The position numbers and the translations under genes were made by a program. A DNA stretch of 40,818 bases from Nephromyces sp. MM_2019. Its lineage: Eukaryota; Apicomplexa; Aconoidasida; Nephromycida. The DNA is taken from the NCBI GenBank assembly GCA_015657535.1, contig JADHZB010000171.1:1-40818 (forward strand), in the 5' to 3' direction. Within the stretch, counting starts at the first letter, position 1. Every line of letters starts with the position of its first letter. Below, in pieces: positions 1-12,200 of the stretch. The notes under the pieces were generated by a model. That model had not been told where the DNA came from. It saw nothing but the letters and a program-made list of their open reading frames with translations, and ran no database searches.

Positions 1-33
<33 letters not shown>
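1..33 (+). repeat. (TG)n microsatellite at left edge
   Basis: About 16 uninterrupted TG units run from the first base of the window; the tract may extend further left. Shorter TG tracts follow at about 220-240, 426-440 and 728-745 on the same strand. Confidence 0.95.
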
Positions 34-36
<3 letters not shown>

Positions 37-935
37 AGGGGGTGCATTGGTTGGGTGGCTACCAAAAAGAGACAAGGCAAGTACATGCATCGTCGGCATA
101 AAAGCTCTCATGAAAAAGATAGGAAGCAGAAACTTGAGCAAGAAAACACATTCAGCTGTAGAAGCATCCAAAAGCAGCGAAATCTGCTTCCTTGAGGGGA
201 GATCTATCCAAAATTTTGATGTGTGTGTGTCCTGTGTGTACTTTAGGCGCGAGTAAGTAAGCCGTTGGATTTGAAGAAATAGGGTGAGCACATAAAAGTG
301 TAAGTGAAACATTTACTACTTAAATCAGCGAGAGAAGCACTACTGTGAAGATTTTTTATTGAGGAAACACTACTGCGAAGCATCGGCTTGAAGATGATTA
401 AGTTTTAAGAGCAAGAAAAAGGTTTTATACTGTGTGTGTTGCAAAGTAAAAGTTCGCACATATAAGGAGGGAAAATATCAGCAAAAATCAGGAATTTTTT
501 TGCAAAACAGCATGCAAAGGCAAGGAAATCCATGCAGATATACCTAGAAAAGCAAAGCAGAAGATTTTTCAAACACTGAAGATATTCATAACACACAAAG
601 TAACTCGGAGTAGACGCAGAATCCTGGAATTTAGCTTGAAAACATAGAAAACAGCGAATTTAGTGATATTGGCACTAAAAAATTTGATACAAATATGCAA
701 AGTTAAGATAAACACTCGTTTCAGTCAGGTGTGTGTGTATGTGTGCTAGAGCATTTAGTCTACAGTATGCGTCACTATGAATATACGAGTTGATCAAGTG
801 AAATAATGCAGGGTTATAACAAAAAATTGAAAAGCTTGCCACAAGTGTGTAGCGTATACAACGCACATATCCAGAAATCCAAAAATAGAGAATTCATAAT
901 ACAAAATATAGAGAATATATAAGAGACAAACAGAG
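34..935. other. Intergenic, no gene seen
   Basis: AT-rich sequence with short TG tracts on the plus strand. Open frames are at most about 70 codons, as expected by chance, and no convincing exon was seen. Confidence 0.6.
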
Positions 936-1190
936 CCTGCATATATTACAGACAGACACACACAGATACATTATATATAACAGACATACACAAACTGCAT
1001 ATACAAGACACACACACGCACACCGTATATAAAGTACAGACATACAAAAATTTCATATATCACAGATAGACACACACATGCCGCATATATAATACACATA
1101 AATCACATATAAGACTTAAACACACACACACATAGCATATGTAATACACACATAACACATATAGCCGACCTACACACACAATCATACCTG
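936..1190. repeat. Degenerate CA/ATAT repeat block
   Basis: Irregular units combine CATATAT, a short spacer such as ACAGACATAC, and (AC)n; they recur about every 40-50 bp. TG tracts on the plus strand (before about 750) give way to CA tracts here. Confidence 0.7.
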
Positions 1191-1950
1191 TAACTCATTC
1201 TGGAAGTTATGCTTCCAGCTACCTTCCCATCTGTTCAGCATAATGCTCAAGAGGCCATAGTTAATATTTGAAATAGTAGTAAAAAGCCATATACCTTACA
1301 CACAGATACCAGGAAAAGCGGAATTCTGTAGAGCATTAGCATGATACAATAGAAAGGAAAAATGACTCCAACACACAGTTCATTCTTCTTCAATCTATCA
1401 GAGTCTCGATCAAGCCCCCAATAGAATATATTGATAACTAGAAAACATTGAAATCAACAGCTTTTTACAAAGAAAAAGACTGCCATTTACTGATATTATA
1501 CGATAAAATTAAACGGAATTTTATACTTTTTGATTTTTTTTACTAAAGAAAAAAAAATTCCCTATAAAACCTCAATGAATAAGAGCGAACAGAGAAAAAA
1601 CTACTTCTTTAGCCAGCAAAATGCTCTTTAGATGCTTAAACAAATCTACAAAGAAAACAAATGAGTATGAAAAGAAGCTAAAAAACCAACAAAGTAGGCA
1701 AGAATCATCTTATCTTCAATAGAAAAACAAAAGAGAAACCGTGTACACACACAAAATGAGAGGCTAAAAGTATCATCTAATGCTCAACAGAAGAATTATT
1801 TTCGGAAAAAACGCCTAGTAAATATCTTCAACCTCATCTTGACAGCACACAACTGAGTGGTATTTAAGACTAATCTACGAATTTACAGAGAACGACTGAA
1901 AAGGCTGCAGCAAGTCACTAACCAGAAACTTAATAGCAAGAAGAACAAAA
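1191..1950. other. Intergenic, no gene seen
   Basis: AT-rich sequence with A- and T-runs, no long open frame and no repeat array. Confidence 0.55.
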
Positions 1951-2130
1951 AAAAAACTCACACACGCACATACACATACAGTATAACACAACACAAACAT
2001 ACACATGCAGTATAATACAACACACAAATACACATACATATAATACAACACACAAATACACATACATATACATATAATACAACACACTCACATACACATA
2101 CACAATCACACACACACACGCACACATTTC
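1951..2130. repeat. CA-rich minisatellite
   Basis: Units of about 25-35 bp combine (CA)n, TACACATACA and TATAATACAACACA. They create Cys/Val/Tyr-rich pseudo-frames on the minus strand that are not genes. Confidence 0.85.
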
Positions 2131-3220
2131 AATTTCATAGAAAAAACACACACTAGGTAAAAAAGCTTGACGCATATATCGTTGCTTCTGCTTGGTTTTC
2201 TCAAAGAGTGCATTACAATTTTCAGCCACATGAAGAAACTGGTAAAACTTTCGAAAGTATTATTCAGAAGCTAAGAGTTTGCTAAGCACACACACAGCCT
2301 TTGGAAAACAATTTCTCCTGCAAAAGGCTTCATGAAATTTAACGGCACATAGACCGGCCACAGTCTTTAACAAGAAGATGCAATTTCCTAGAAAAAACAT
2401 CGAAAAAACCACAAAAACCCAGTTAAACTAGATTTAATTCCTGTGTGTGCAGCTTTTTTCAACAGAAAGTGGTGAAACTAATGAAGAAGGAAAAGCTTGA
2501 ACTCCAAAATTCTTTCTGTAACTCTATTTTAGCCAACTGAGGTGCTTACAAAGATTTTTCTACAAAAATCTCCAAAAAATGAAAACTTCTAGTTTTATGA
2601 AGAGGGAAAAACGCTACACATTAAATGAAATGAAGACACATCTAGTAGGACGCTTTCTAGCAATCTTCGTGAGCGCGATAGACATATATTCTCATCGCCA
2701 CACACTAGTGACAAGCACATTATAAAGCATGAGTAGCACGAGGCTCTACCTATCTTGTTACTGTGTAAAATACTGCCTCTGGGAAACTTCACTAGGGGTC
2801 TCCTCCAGGCTAAAACAACATAGAAAAATGCATTTTAAATTCTGTAAACACAAACACAGACACACACTAATACCAGCAGCCATGGTTGAAGCACAAAACT
2901 AGAGCCGAAAGGATACTTTTTAACTCGCCAGAATACAGTTTATAAACCCTTTTCAAAGCCAATAGTCTCTTCATACAAAATGCAGATAATGAGTAGCAGC
3001 TATGGCCTCTTTTTTATCAACATCAACACTTCAAACCGTCGCTTCATGAAAAAACTTCATCCAACAATCATCAAATCATCATCTTTTATTAACTAGTAAT
3101 ATTTTTAATATATCTTCATACCTCTAGAGGCTCTGCGTGCATTTTAATTTAAAAAAGGAAAAGAGGGAGGAACTTCTTGAAGCATAAAAAAGCTTGAATC
3201 TAGCCACTTTAAGTTTCTCC
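2131..3220. other. Intergenic, no gene seen
   Basis: AT-rich sequence with scattered short CA tracts. Nothing longer than chance open frames. Confidence 0.5.
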
Positions 3221-3224
3221 AACT

Positions 3225-3445
3225 TCGTGTGTCTCCAGAAGCACTACGCACACACACAGTGAGCGTTACAGAGAGTTACTCAAAATTCTGCACACACACA
3301 CAGTGAGATTTATAGAGAGTTTCACACAGATAGAACGAATCGCAGAGGAGTACTCAAAGTTTTCCAGACATACGCACACAGAGTTACACAGAGTTACTAC
3401 GCGCTTCACACACACACAGAGTTACCCAAAGTTTCACAGATACAG
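3225..3445. repeat. Imperfect repeats with ACACACAGTGAG and GAGTTAC motifs
   Basis: Four or so diverged copies of a 50-60 bp unit containing (CA)n, CAGTGAG or CAGAGTTAC, then TACAGAGAGTT or ACTCAAAGTTT. No protein is encoded. Confidence 0.7.
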
Positions 3446-5440
3446 CCTTAAAGCGTAAGAAACACTAAAACAAAGCCTCTCACACTAGCTTCTTCACTGC
3501 GGATAATAAGGCGATTTCTCAGCCTTTTTCGCTTTACATATAACCTATGAGAAGAGGGATTTCGAAGAGCGTGTAGAAAGGGGGCTTTTACAAAGAGTGG
3601 AGAAAGGGAGGTTTTGACAAACCCACAGATCACATCAACACTCCCTCTTCTTTGCGATTTATATGATGATTGAATACAGTAGGGAAATCTTCAAGGTTTG
3701 GAGCACACAGTGTGGGTAGCACACATTATATATGTCATCATCAACCCTTTTAGATTGTCTCTCACTAGGTAAAAGTTTGGTACCCCTTCAATTAGAACTA
3801 ATGGGAACTAGTCAAAAATACACACGCATTGAAGGCTGAAGTAGCGAATCTTTAGTAAGATATCAGGAAAAATCGGCGGAACACACGATTTTTAGATGTT
3901 TCTTCTCCTAGTGAGTCTATACCATAAGGTATGCCAATTGCTCGCCATTTGATCTCTAGTTTTATCTTGTAGAACACGGCCTTCTTGAGCTAGTGTGCTA
4001 ATAAGGGGACATAGTAAAAAAAAACAGTTTGATAGACGAAAAAAATTAGGGATTTATAAGAAAATGCTGGAATAACAGCTGTATCATAGCTTCTTGCTCT
4101 AAAAAGTTTTCTTCCGTTAAGAAATGATGCATAGATGGCAACTTTTCAGCGCCTGTATATACACTAGAGTTGACTAGTCTCATTTATTTAGCGATATACT
4201 CGAGAACATTTGGGGTATCTTGTGGAGAATACTTCTCTTTTGGTAGAGGCTTCTTCTCATCTAGTCTAGAGCAACTATCAAACAACAAAGCATCTTTGCG
4301 GAGAGAAAAAGCTATAGAATAGCTGCTCTTCTTCTTACTGTAGAGAGCTCTATCACCAGAATAGTTGCTCTATAACGCGAAAACAAAAGCATTTTCGCCA
4401 GCGCAGCACATAAACCCCTAAAATACCTGCATATTGAAGTAGAGATCCCCACATAATATACCCTTTCTCAGAATGATAATTTGTGAATAATCAGCAGTTT
4501 AATGCCAAGAAGCGTTTTCTATTGCAAAAACAACAAAATGGTAGAATATTGGGCACCTTTTTACTGCCAAATTTGTTCAATAACAGAAAAAGCTAGAAGC
4601 ATATGATCCAAGCCAAGCTAAAAGCCGAGGTGAATCAGCATTTTCCGTTGTATTAGCGATTACCTGATAAGCCTCTTAATTTGGAGTAGGGAAGTTCATT
4701 GGGAATTCACAAAGAATCGCAAAGAAAAAGAATTTTTGGCTGCTTATATTTTGCCTTTTCTTCATGCTCATCTTCTCAGTGAGTGAATCATCATAATGAG
4801 CCCATCTCGCTCGTTGCTCTTTGTCGTTTGCATTATATTTTTAGATTAGTTTTTATATATCTTTTATAATGTCATATTTGTATTTAAATTTATTGTTTAA
4901 TAAATTGCTAAGTTTATTGTTATATTGCTGTACATACATTGGTTTTTTCTTGTATCTTTTTTTCATCATTTTATTTATACCGCGAAATCGAATGATTTGA
5001 TGTGTAAACGGCTCAAATTTTAGACGCTTAAGATACCGCCAGATAATTTTAATAATATGGCCCTTCTTCCAAGTTATTATATATCAATAAAAGATACTAA
5101 TATATTTTTTTTGTTAAAAAAGGCATCAAAAAATCTCCAAATTTACGATTTTGTCTCAAAAGATGGGAAACTAGTGTTTGGGAAGCATCTTCTATAATTG
5201 AAGCACTGAACGCTAAAGAGAGAAAATACCAATATTTTCCTATAGTGTCGCTATCTATCTGAAGATATGGTAGAAATGATGAATCAAAATGCTTGAAATT
5301 AATTCTTTGGGATTCATCAAAGGCCAGGCTAGGTGTAGTATATTATACCTAGCTTGTGGCTCCACAGGAAGCAGGAAGATGCAAGAGAAATACCGTCAAA
5401 GCGCACACGCTAGAAACTAGCTTATTTTTACTAGAGCGAC
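3446..5440. other. Intergenic, no gene seen
   Basis: Mixed AT-rich sequence. The part around 4,840-5,160 is especially T- and A-rich. No gene, RNA or clear repeat was recognised. Confidence 0.5.
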
Positions 5441-5444
5441 ATAT

Positions 5445-5705
5445 CATGATCAACCTGCATACATACATGCATGGAGCCACACACACATAGGTTTATGGAG
5501 GCTCACACACATACGTGCAAGGAGGCACACACAAACACCAATATAATACCTGCATACACACACACACATGCATACAGAGACACCCACATGCACACACATA
5601 ATACCTGCAAAAACACCCACATACACACACATGCATACAAAAAAAACCACATACACACGCGTAATACCTGCATAACCACCCGCATGCACGTACCCACACA
5701 CATAG
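5445..5705. repeat. CA/TGCATA minisatellite
   Basis: Units of about 50-60 bp contain TAATACCTGCATA, (CA)n, CATGCATACA and ACCCACATGCACACA. Five or so diverged copies explain the overlapping open frames on both strands here. Confidence 0.85.
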
Positions 5706-8700
5706 AATCAAGCAGTAGAGCGGAAATTTTTACTCTCTCCTGAATGAAGGACGTCTCTTACACCTGCAGTTTCAAAGTAGCTAACAAGGCAAAAGATATG
5801 CAAAAAAAAAGATAAACAAACTCTGAAGAGCTTTGCTGTAATCAAAGAAACAGCCAGAAACTAGGCTTCAAACGCAGGAGAGTAAGCTGCTCAATAAATA
5901 CAACAAATGCGTTGTTTTTTCAAAAACATTTCATCCAATTTTACACTATCAATATTGTTAGACGCTAGGCAGTTTATTAGTAAGCAGCGCAGGCGAAGTT
6001 CTTCAAAAAGGATTTCATGAAGCGTTTGCTAAACACAATATGCGCAGAGTTAGTGAAGTTTGGATATAGGATTTATGCAGTCTTTATTATATAGTCTTTA
6101 GTATCTCTGTAGTCTTTAGTATCTCTTTAGTATTAAAAGTGTCGGGATATTCACAAAATCAAGGTTCATTGTTGATATCCGCACACACACTCTCCTTAGA
6201 TCGAAGAGTTGAACTTCACGGCAAAGCTGCTAGAATGAAAATGGCCTTGCTGAGCAGCTCTTCATTCGCGAATAGTTGTAAAGTCAGCCTGCCAGATATT
6301 TCTAGAAGAAAGCTTGTTCAGGGAAGCTTGTATAAGCAAGTCATTTCCAGTGAAAGTTGAAGCTGCAACACTTGAGGAAATCAGTAGAAAAGGAGCCTAG
6401 TAATTCTCAATGGTCTTTTCCATGGCTGCACTAAGTGCACTAAATCTGAGACAAGAATACATAAGAAGAAGAAAACGTCTAAAAAGAGGAAAAAGAAGAA
6501 GGAATAAATCAACATGGATGTAAAACAGCAGTTTTCAGCGTTACTAAGAAGTAGTTTAGGAGTACCACTTTCAAAACTGTTACTTGAAAGAAGTAAGATC
6601 AAAAAATTACAATCGAATACAATGCCAGGTAGAATCTCTATATACTTAAACTCAGGAAAATTGAAGAGAAAATTCAGTGTATGTACATCGTGACGCAAAC
6701 TGATGAAAATTGAAGAGAAAATTCAATATATGAACATCTTTATAAAAACCATCCAAGAATTGTAAAATAAGATCCAAACTCGTGCAAAAGCAACTTCTAT
6801 GTTGCAGCATGCTCAGCTGTCCTTCATTTCTCCATCTTCATCACTTCTTACGCCAATATTCTGGGCAAAACACTTCGAGGAAGCCTCTAGTTTGCAGCTT
6901 TCTGAGCGAAGCAGGCGCAAGTCTAACGAAGCTTCGCGATTCTATTACTCGATATCTCGGCTTAAAGCTTCATTTTCCATGGGGTAAAATGCGTTTAACT
7001 AAAACTCCATCCTTAAGCTTCTCCACACACCATATTGCTGAGAGCCACACACGCTAGACTAAGCTTGGAAAAAAGCAAATATCTGATACTTGCGCCTCAG
7101 ATAATGTTGACCTGATAATTTTTGCAAAGTTTAAAGCTTCTTTCTTATAAAACCAACTGTATTGAACATCTTAGAGCCCGCAGCAGTGCCTATCAGTACC
7201 ACCCAGGATAAGCAAAATCTTCATTTGAACTCTCTCAATGATGCTCTGGAAAATACACACAGAAATATAACCTCGTCTATTACCTTATTGGACATCCTTT
7301 TCTTCTTCTGTGGATCTTCCTCTTCCCCTTTTCACCGAAACGAGTTCTTCTTGCTCAGCAAAGGCTATTAGGGGAGATATTTTCTTCATATAAAATCCAA
7401 TGATACTAAGGTGTGTGCACGAAATTTACGAATGTTTAATTGTTGCTAAATTCCTCTATATTAGAACTACAAGGGGTAACTGCATACTATCAAGCTCCTC
7501 GTGCAATCCCTGATTTTTTTTCATCCCCTTATCAGTGTGCGTGCTCATTCCGATACTCTGAAGAAATTCACTTTTGCACTTTTTTTTAAAGCGAATGTTG
7601 CCACACATTGAAGAAATGTTGCTCCTTTGATTGTGAGTATCTAGACACAAACACTATAAATCTGCTGGAGATTGCTCAACTTTTCTTGGGTTAAACTTTG
7701 CTTCATATATTCCCACGATTTTCTCGTCAAAAATCTACTTTTTCATTCTTTTTTTCGGTATTCACATAATCGAATTCAATGGAATAGCACATATTATTAC
7801 TACTTTTTCTTTTAGGGTTCCTGGCCTCCTCTTGTCATTTCAGATCCTTTCTGTCGATTTTTCTTCCTTTTTCGGGATATTGTAGCCAAAAAACACAAAA
7901 AAGTTGAAATATCACCTTACCCCTCTTTACTATCGCAGAGAAGTTTAAAAAAATTTCAAAGCCACTCAAACCCTCGCAACAAGCACTACACGATGGCAGC
8001 TGCTCTGCAGCTTATTGCAATGTAAATAGACCCTCTGGTGGTATACCTGATCGATCCTCTCTGCAGAGGAATTTTTTTTTTCAGTTGCAAAATAAAGTCG
8101 CTTTGAAGATGGATTTTTTCACAAAGACTTCAAGAATGTCGCTACAGGGGGTAATTCACAAAAAGAAACTCCGCAGTATCTTTTCACAGCCTACCATATG
8201 AAGCGGCGATATGTACCTTAGCCATGTTATAATGCTGGTATAAGTCGCACACACGCATCATATAGGCGAAAGAAAAAGTCTTCAAAAAAAAAATCAGCAT
8301 GAAGATGCGATGACAGCAAGCATTCGCCAGCATGAAGGAAAGTAAACAATTTTTCAAACTACCCTTAAGCCTATGTAGGTTAGAAAGAAGGCACAGGGGG
8401 CATAATGGTTGAAATCTGAATTTAATAATCGAATAAAAATGAAAATAATCAATCTGTAAGTATAAAAAGCATCGTTTCTTCAAGATATATCGCACAGCCA
8501 AGACACTCAAAAGCGGCACAAATTTGCAGAAACGAAGAAATTGTATATATCGAGTCTTCGCAGGAATTTGCACACCAAATATACTTAAATGCAGGGGGAT
8601 GTATTGACGGATCTAAACACAATAAAAACACCACACATTTACACTTTACTATATATAACAAAATATGATGAAATTTTCACAAGATATATTATATCTATTA

Positions 8701-9270
8701 TACAGCTAGAAAAAAAAGAATTCCCTGCATTTATAGCATCTATGTAACAACACACACAAACTATTAGGATTAAAAAAACTAGCAAAGAAAAACATTCTAA
8801 ACGCACATAAAAAAGACTTTTGCAAATTTAGCTGTAATAAGCGAATTCCACATACAGCTATATATAGTTTAATCTTATACAAATAAAAGGATTATCTGTA
8901 CATATACATCTCGCTATAATTTTCACTCTCAAAAGAGAATAACCAGCAGTGCTTCCACAAAGGCACTGGTAAAAACTAAAAAAAATTCCTCCTCAGTAAT
9001 CTTTTTGGTCTAACTCAACCGTGTGTGTGGAGGAGAAAAAGACCAATGCAATACACTCAGGACCTCATATGATGCTTAGTGTGCTAAAAATGCCGAGATT
9101 AACATGCTACTCTATAAAGAATGGATGGTGGGAATCTTTAGCAAAAGGACATCTAGGGCATAGGCAGCAGATGCTACTCTTTAAAAAGAAGAGAGGACCA
9201 AAAGCATCTCTATCAAAGGCCTCTCAATCGCATACACTCCAGATGCCACTCGTTATACTCTCACAAAAAT
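5706..9270. other. Intergenic and probable 3' flank of the F-box gene
   Basis: Three plus-strand open frames (6139-6360, 6782-7057, 7162-7371) are of chance length but lie in less repetitive sequence. Acceptor-like TTAG and CAG sites occur near 7170-7200, yet I could not join them with matching phases. Bases 9020-9270 are the likely 3' UTR of the F-box gene; they contain three diverged copies of an ATGCTACTCTWTAAA-type motif near 9110, 9170 and 9245. Confidence 0.45.
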
Positions 9271-12200
9271 TCAATCGAAAGACCAAATTTGCCAGGCCTT
9301 TGGCTCCTTATACAGCACAGCTAGGTGCTTATTGGAGATACACACCCTCCATACTCCACCACCCTGCCGATTGTAATTCCTAGTGCGGTCTAATGCAAAA
9401 GAACCTGAAGTTTGCAATAGCAGCCCAGACATTCTATTACCAAACTCTAATCCCTCAGCCTCCCCATTCTTTCTCGCTCTCCTACCGCCCCCCCTGCCGT
9501 TCAGGCGAGCTTTCTCGCTCTTCAATCCCGTAGAACAGCTAGTCGCAGGAAACCGCGACTTTAAACGAGACTGTGTTGAGAAAGGACTCCCGCCCTCCTT
9601 CAGTGAGTTCCAAGCCCTCAACTGCTGAATATAAAAGTCTTCAAAGGATGAGATTCCCCCTTCTCCCCTGTTACCTTCCATTATCAGCGAGCTTATAGCA
9701 TCCCACTCACCCTGGTACATATAGTACTCAGGCATAGTTATACCTGATTCGTGAAAGAGCGATCGAGTAAGACCAGCACCCTCTTCTTCCAGATCGTTGT
9801 CACTTCCCATTGAAGCTTCTCCAAGGAGAGAAACCCCAGGGCTGCTGTTTAGGGGCGGGGGAGACTCAGAAAAGAGCGAAGAAAACACGGAATTTGCTGG
9901 CCTAGCGACCTCATCCATCGGGGGGCTATCGCTGCTAAAACAAAGCAGCGATGGGCTTCTCGCGGAGTTATAATTCAGGGAAGGGGAGGATTCTTGATGA
10001 TGAGACGCAGACAAGCAACTGGAAGATTCTACGCGAATGCTTCGTGAGAGTGGCGAAGAATCACGTTCGGCTGGGCTTGCTGGCAAAGAACCGGGGGAAG
10101 TAACTTGCCCAGTTGATGCACACACAGCATTGCTATTTGCTGGACCTGACTTTGGTGAAGAGCTCACGCATTCACTCTCTTCAGTACCTCTAGTTTTTTC
10201 CAGCTTAATAGATGTATGGGAACAAGGCTCTTGAGAGGGTATTAAAGGACCAAATTCTACCTTTTTTAATAGAAAACTCTCTGAAGATGAACAGGGAGCT
10301 GTTTCCCCAAGGTGATGCCCATCCAAGGTTTCCTTCTTCTCGGACTTGCTTCTAGAATTCATCCGATTTTCTTTCCCAGGAGAAGCGGATGCATCGCTCC
10401 TTGAAGAAATTTTCCCAGCTTGTTTGTTGCCTCCTGTGATGAAGGTCTTGGGAGTGCCCCTCCCGCAATCGGTGGAACCTCGCATGGCTATCTCGCTATA
10501 GGTTGGGGTACTATTAGAAGAATTATTGCCAGCTAATAAATCATCTGATCCCCTCGAAAGCCTAGATTTCGAGTGATTAAACAACCCCCCCCCAATACTC
10601 CCAAGAGCTGGGAAGTTGACGTCGTCTTCAAGCTTAAGAACTTCTCTTGGAGCACTAGAAAGGCCTGCAGATTCGCCCTTTGCTTCAGCACAACCCGATG
10701 AAGATCCTAGCAGAACTCGCGAAGGAGGAGATCTAGGCGGAGTGTTGGATGGGAAAAGAGTAGCCTCCGGTAACCGGAAAGAAGCACACGGCCAAGATGA
10801 TTTTTCAGCACGAGTAGCACCCAGAAAAAGGGCATCGACAGCTTCGCTGTTTTCTACAGCATTAGCTTGTCTTCTGGAAACAACAGAGCTGTCAAACCAA
10901 GCAGTTTCTTTAATTTCTGGTGATGGCAGGGGAGGAGGAACGAAGTACAGACATGGAGAACCATCCCCAGAACTTCCTCCATGGCTATCATAATGGTTGG
11001 ATCCTGAGCTGCCAGAAAGAGTGGCGGCATTTCGATTTGCCTGTACAATAGCGCAAACAAAGATCTTTCAACGTCTTTACAACGAGGAAAGCGGAAGAAG
11101 TGGAAGAAGCGGAAGAAGCGGAAGAAGCGGAAGAAGCGGAAGATGAAGAAAAAGCGGAAGAAGCGGAAGAAGCGGAAGAAGCGGAAGAAGCGGAAGAAGC
11201 GGAAGAAGCGGAAGAAGCGGAAGAAGTGGAAGAAGCGGAAGAAGCGGAAGAAGCAGCAGCAGAAACAGAAGTTAAAAATAAAGACGAAAAAGATGCTTTT
11301 CATTCCAAACCCTCTTATAAGGAAGATATTTGACGAGAATAAAAGCAAAAGAAACTAGCTTTTTTATAACCCAACTAGAGTAAAGATACTTAGCATTCTC
11401 AACTTGTGTTAAATACACACATAACCACTCACCAGTAATCCATCATCATGACTATCTGAGATATCCCTAAAACCTCTATACTGTGATTCTCCAGAAGATG
11501 CATTAGATTGAGATTGACAAAGTAGGCTTTGAGAGGCCAAAACCTGAGAAAAAAGACCTCTTTTCTGCCTAGAATCAGATGCCTTTTCCACACTCTCTGT
11601 ATTTACTGCTGTTTCATCTCTGTCGGCTTCAAAAGTTGATGGACTTGCAGAATTTTCGGCTAAATCACGATCCACGCCAGCATCCAGCTGAAACAATCAA
11701 AAGAGCAGCAAAAGGTGGAAGATGTTAAAAGTCAGCAAATTCTAACAATCTTCAGCTTTTTCCGTGGATTTTCAAGGTCTTTCTAAACAAAGTATAGCAT
11801 CAAAAAGAGTTTAAGTATATACTGTAAATGCGTAAAGAAACGGCTTCTTCCTCGTGCAATGATAAACACACTCCAATTCTATTGCAAAAAAGAAAAAAAA
11901 AAAAAAACACACACACACACTTGATTTTCAACCAATTTTAAAGCTTCTGCTCCTGTTAGAGAAGAACTTCACTAAACATCTTGCACTCAAAATTTCGTCT
12001 CTAAACGCGCCTAATCCCAGTAAGAACACTCACTTCCTCATTCCACTCTATTATTTCATCCCCAACTGCTTCTCGATCATTCTCCCAGTCTAGAGAAGGT
12101 TCCCCTCCGCCTTCTTCTCTGCCTAGAAGCTCATCAGATGAAGCTATATGAGAATCCTCCATCCCATGCTCCCATTCTGCAGTTGCTTCTGCGTCAAACG

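Noticed and set aside
1..33. Telomere
   Set aside because: A plain TG dinucleotide tract without a TTTAGGG- or TTAGGG-type unit; a microsatellite is the simpler reading.
936..2130. CRISPR-like array
   Set aside because: Units are degenerate low-complexity repeats without constant repeats or unique spacers, in a eukaryotic genome.
5450..5743. Overlapping Cys/Val/Tyr- and His/Thr-rich frames on both strands
   Set aside because: Produced by the CA/TG minisatellite, which is stop-free in several frames.
8184..8573. 129-codon open frame on minus
   Set aside because: Phe/Leu/Cys-rich as expected from AT-rich DNA. About one frame this long is expected by chance, and no acceptor, donor or domain supports it.
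9021..9383. 120-codon open frame on plus
   Set aside because: It overlaps the 3' end of the F-box gene in antisense and contains degenerate internal repeats.
11100..11348. Glu-Glu-Ala (plus) and Phe-Phe-Arg (minus) repeat proteins
   Set aside because: Nonamer array lying inside intron 8 of the F-box gene, which has clear flanking splice sites.
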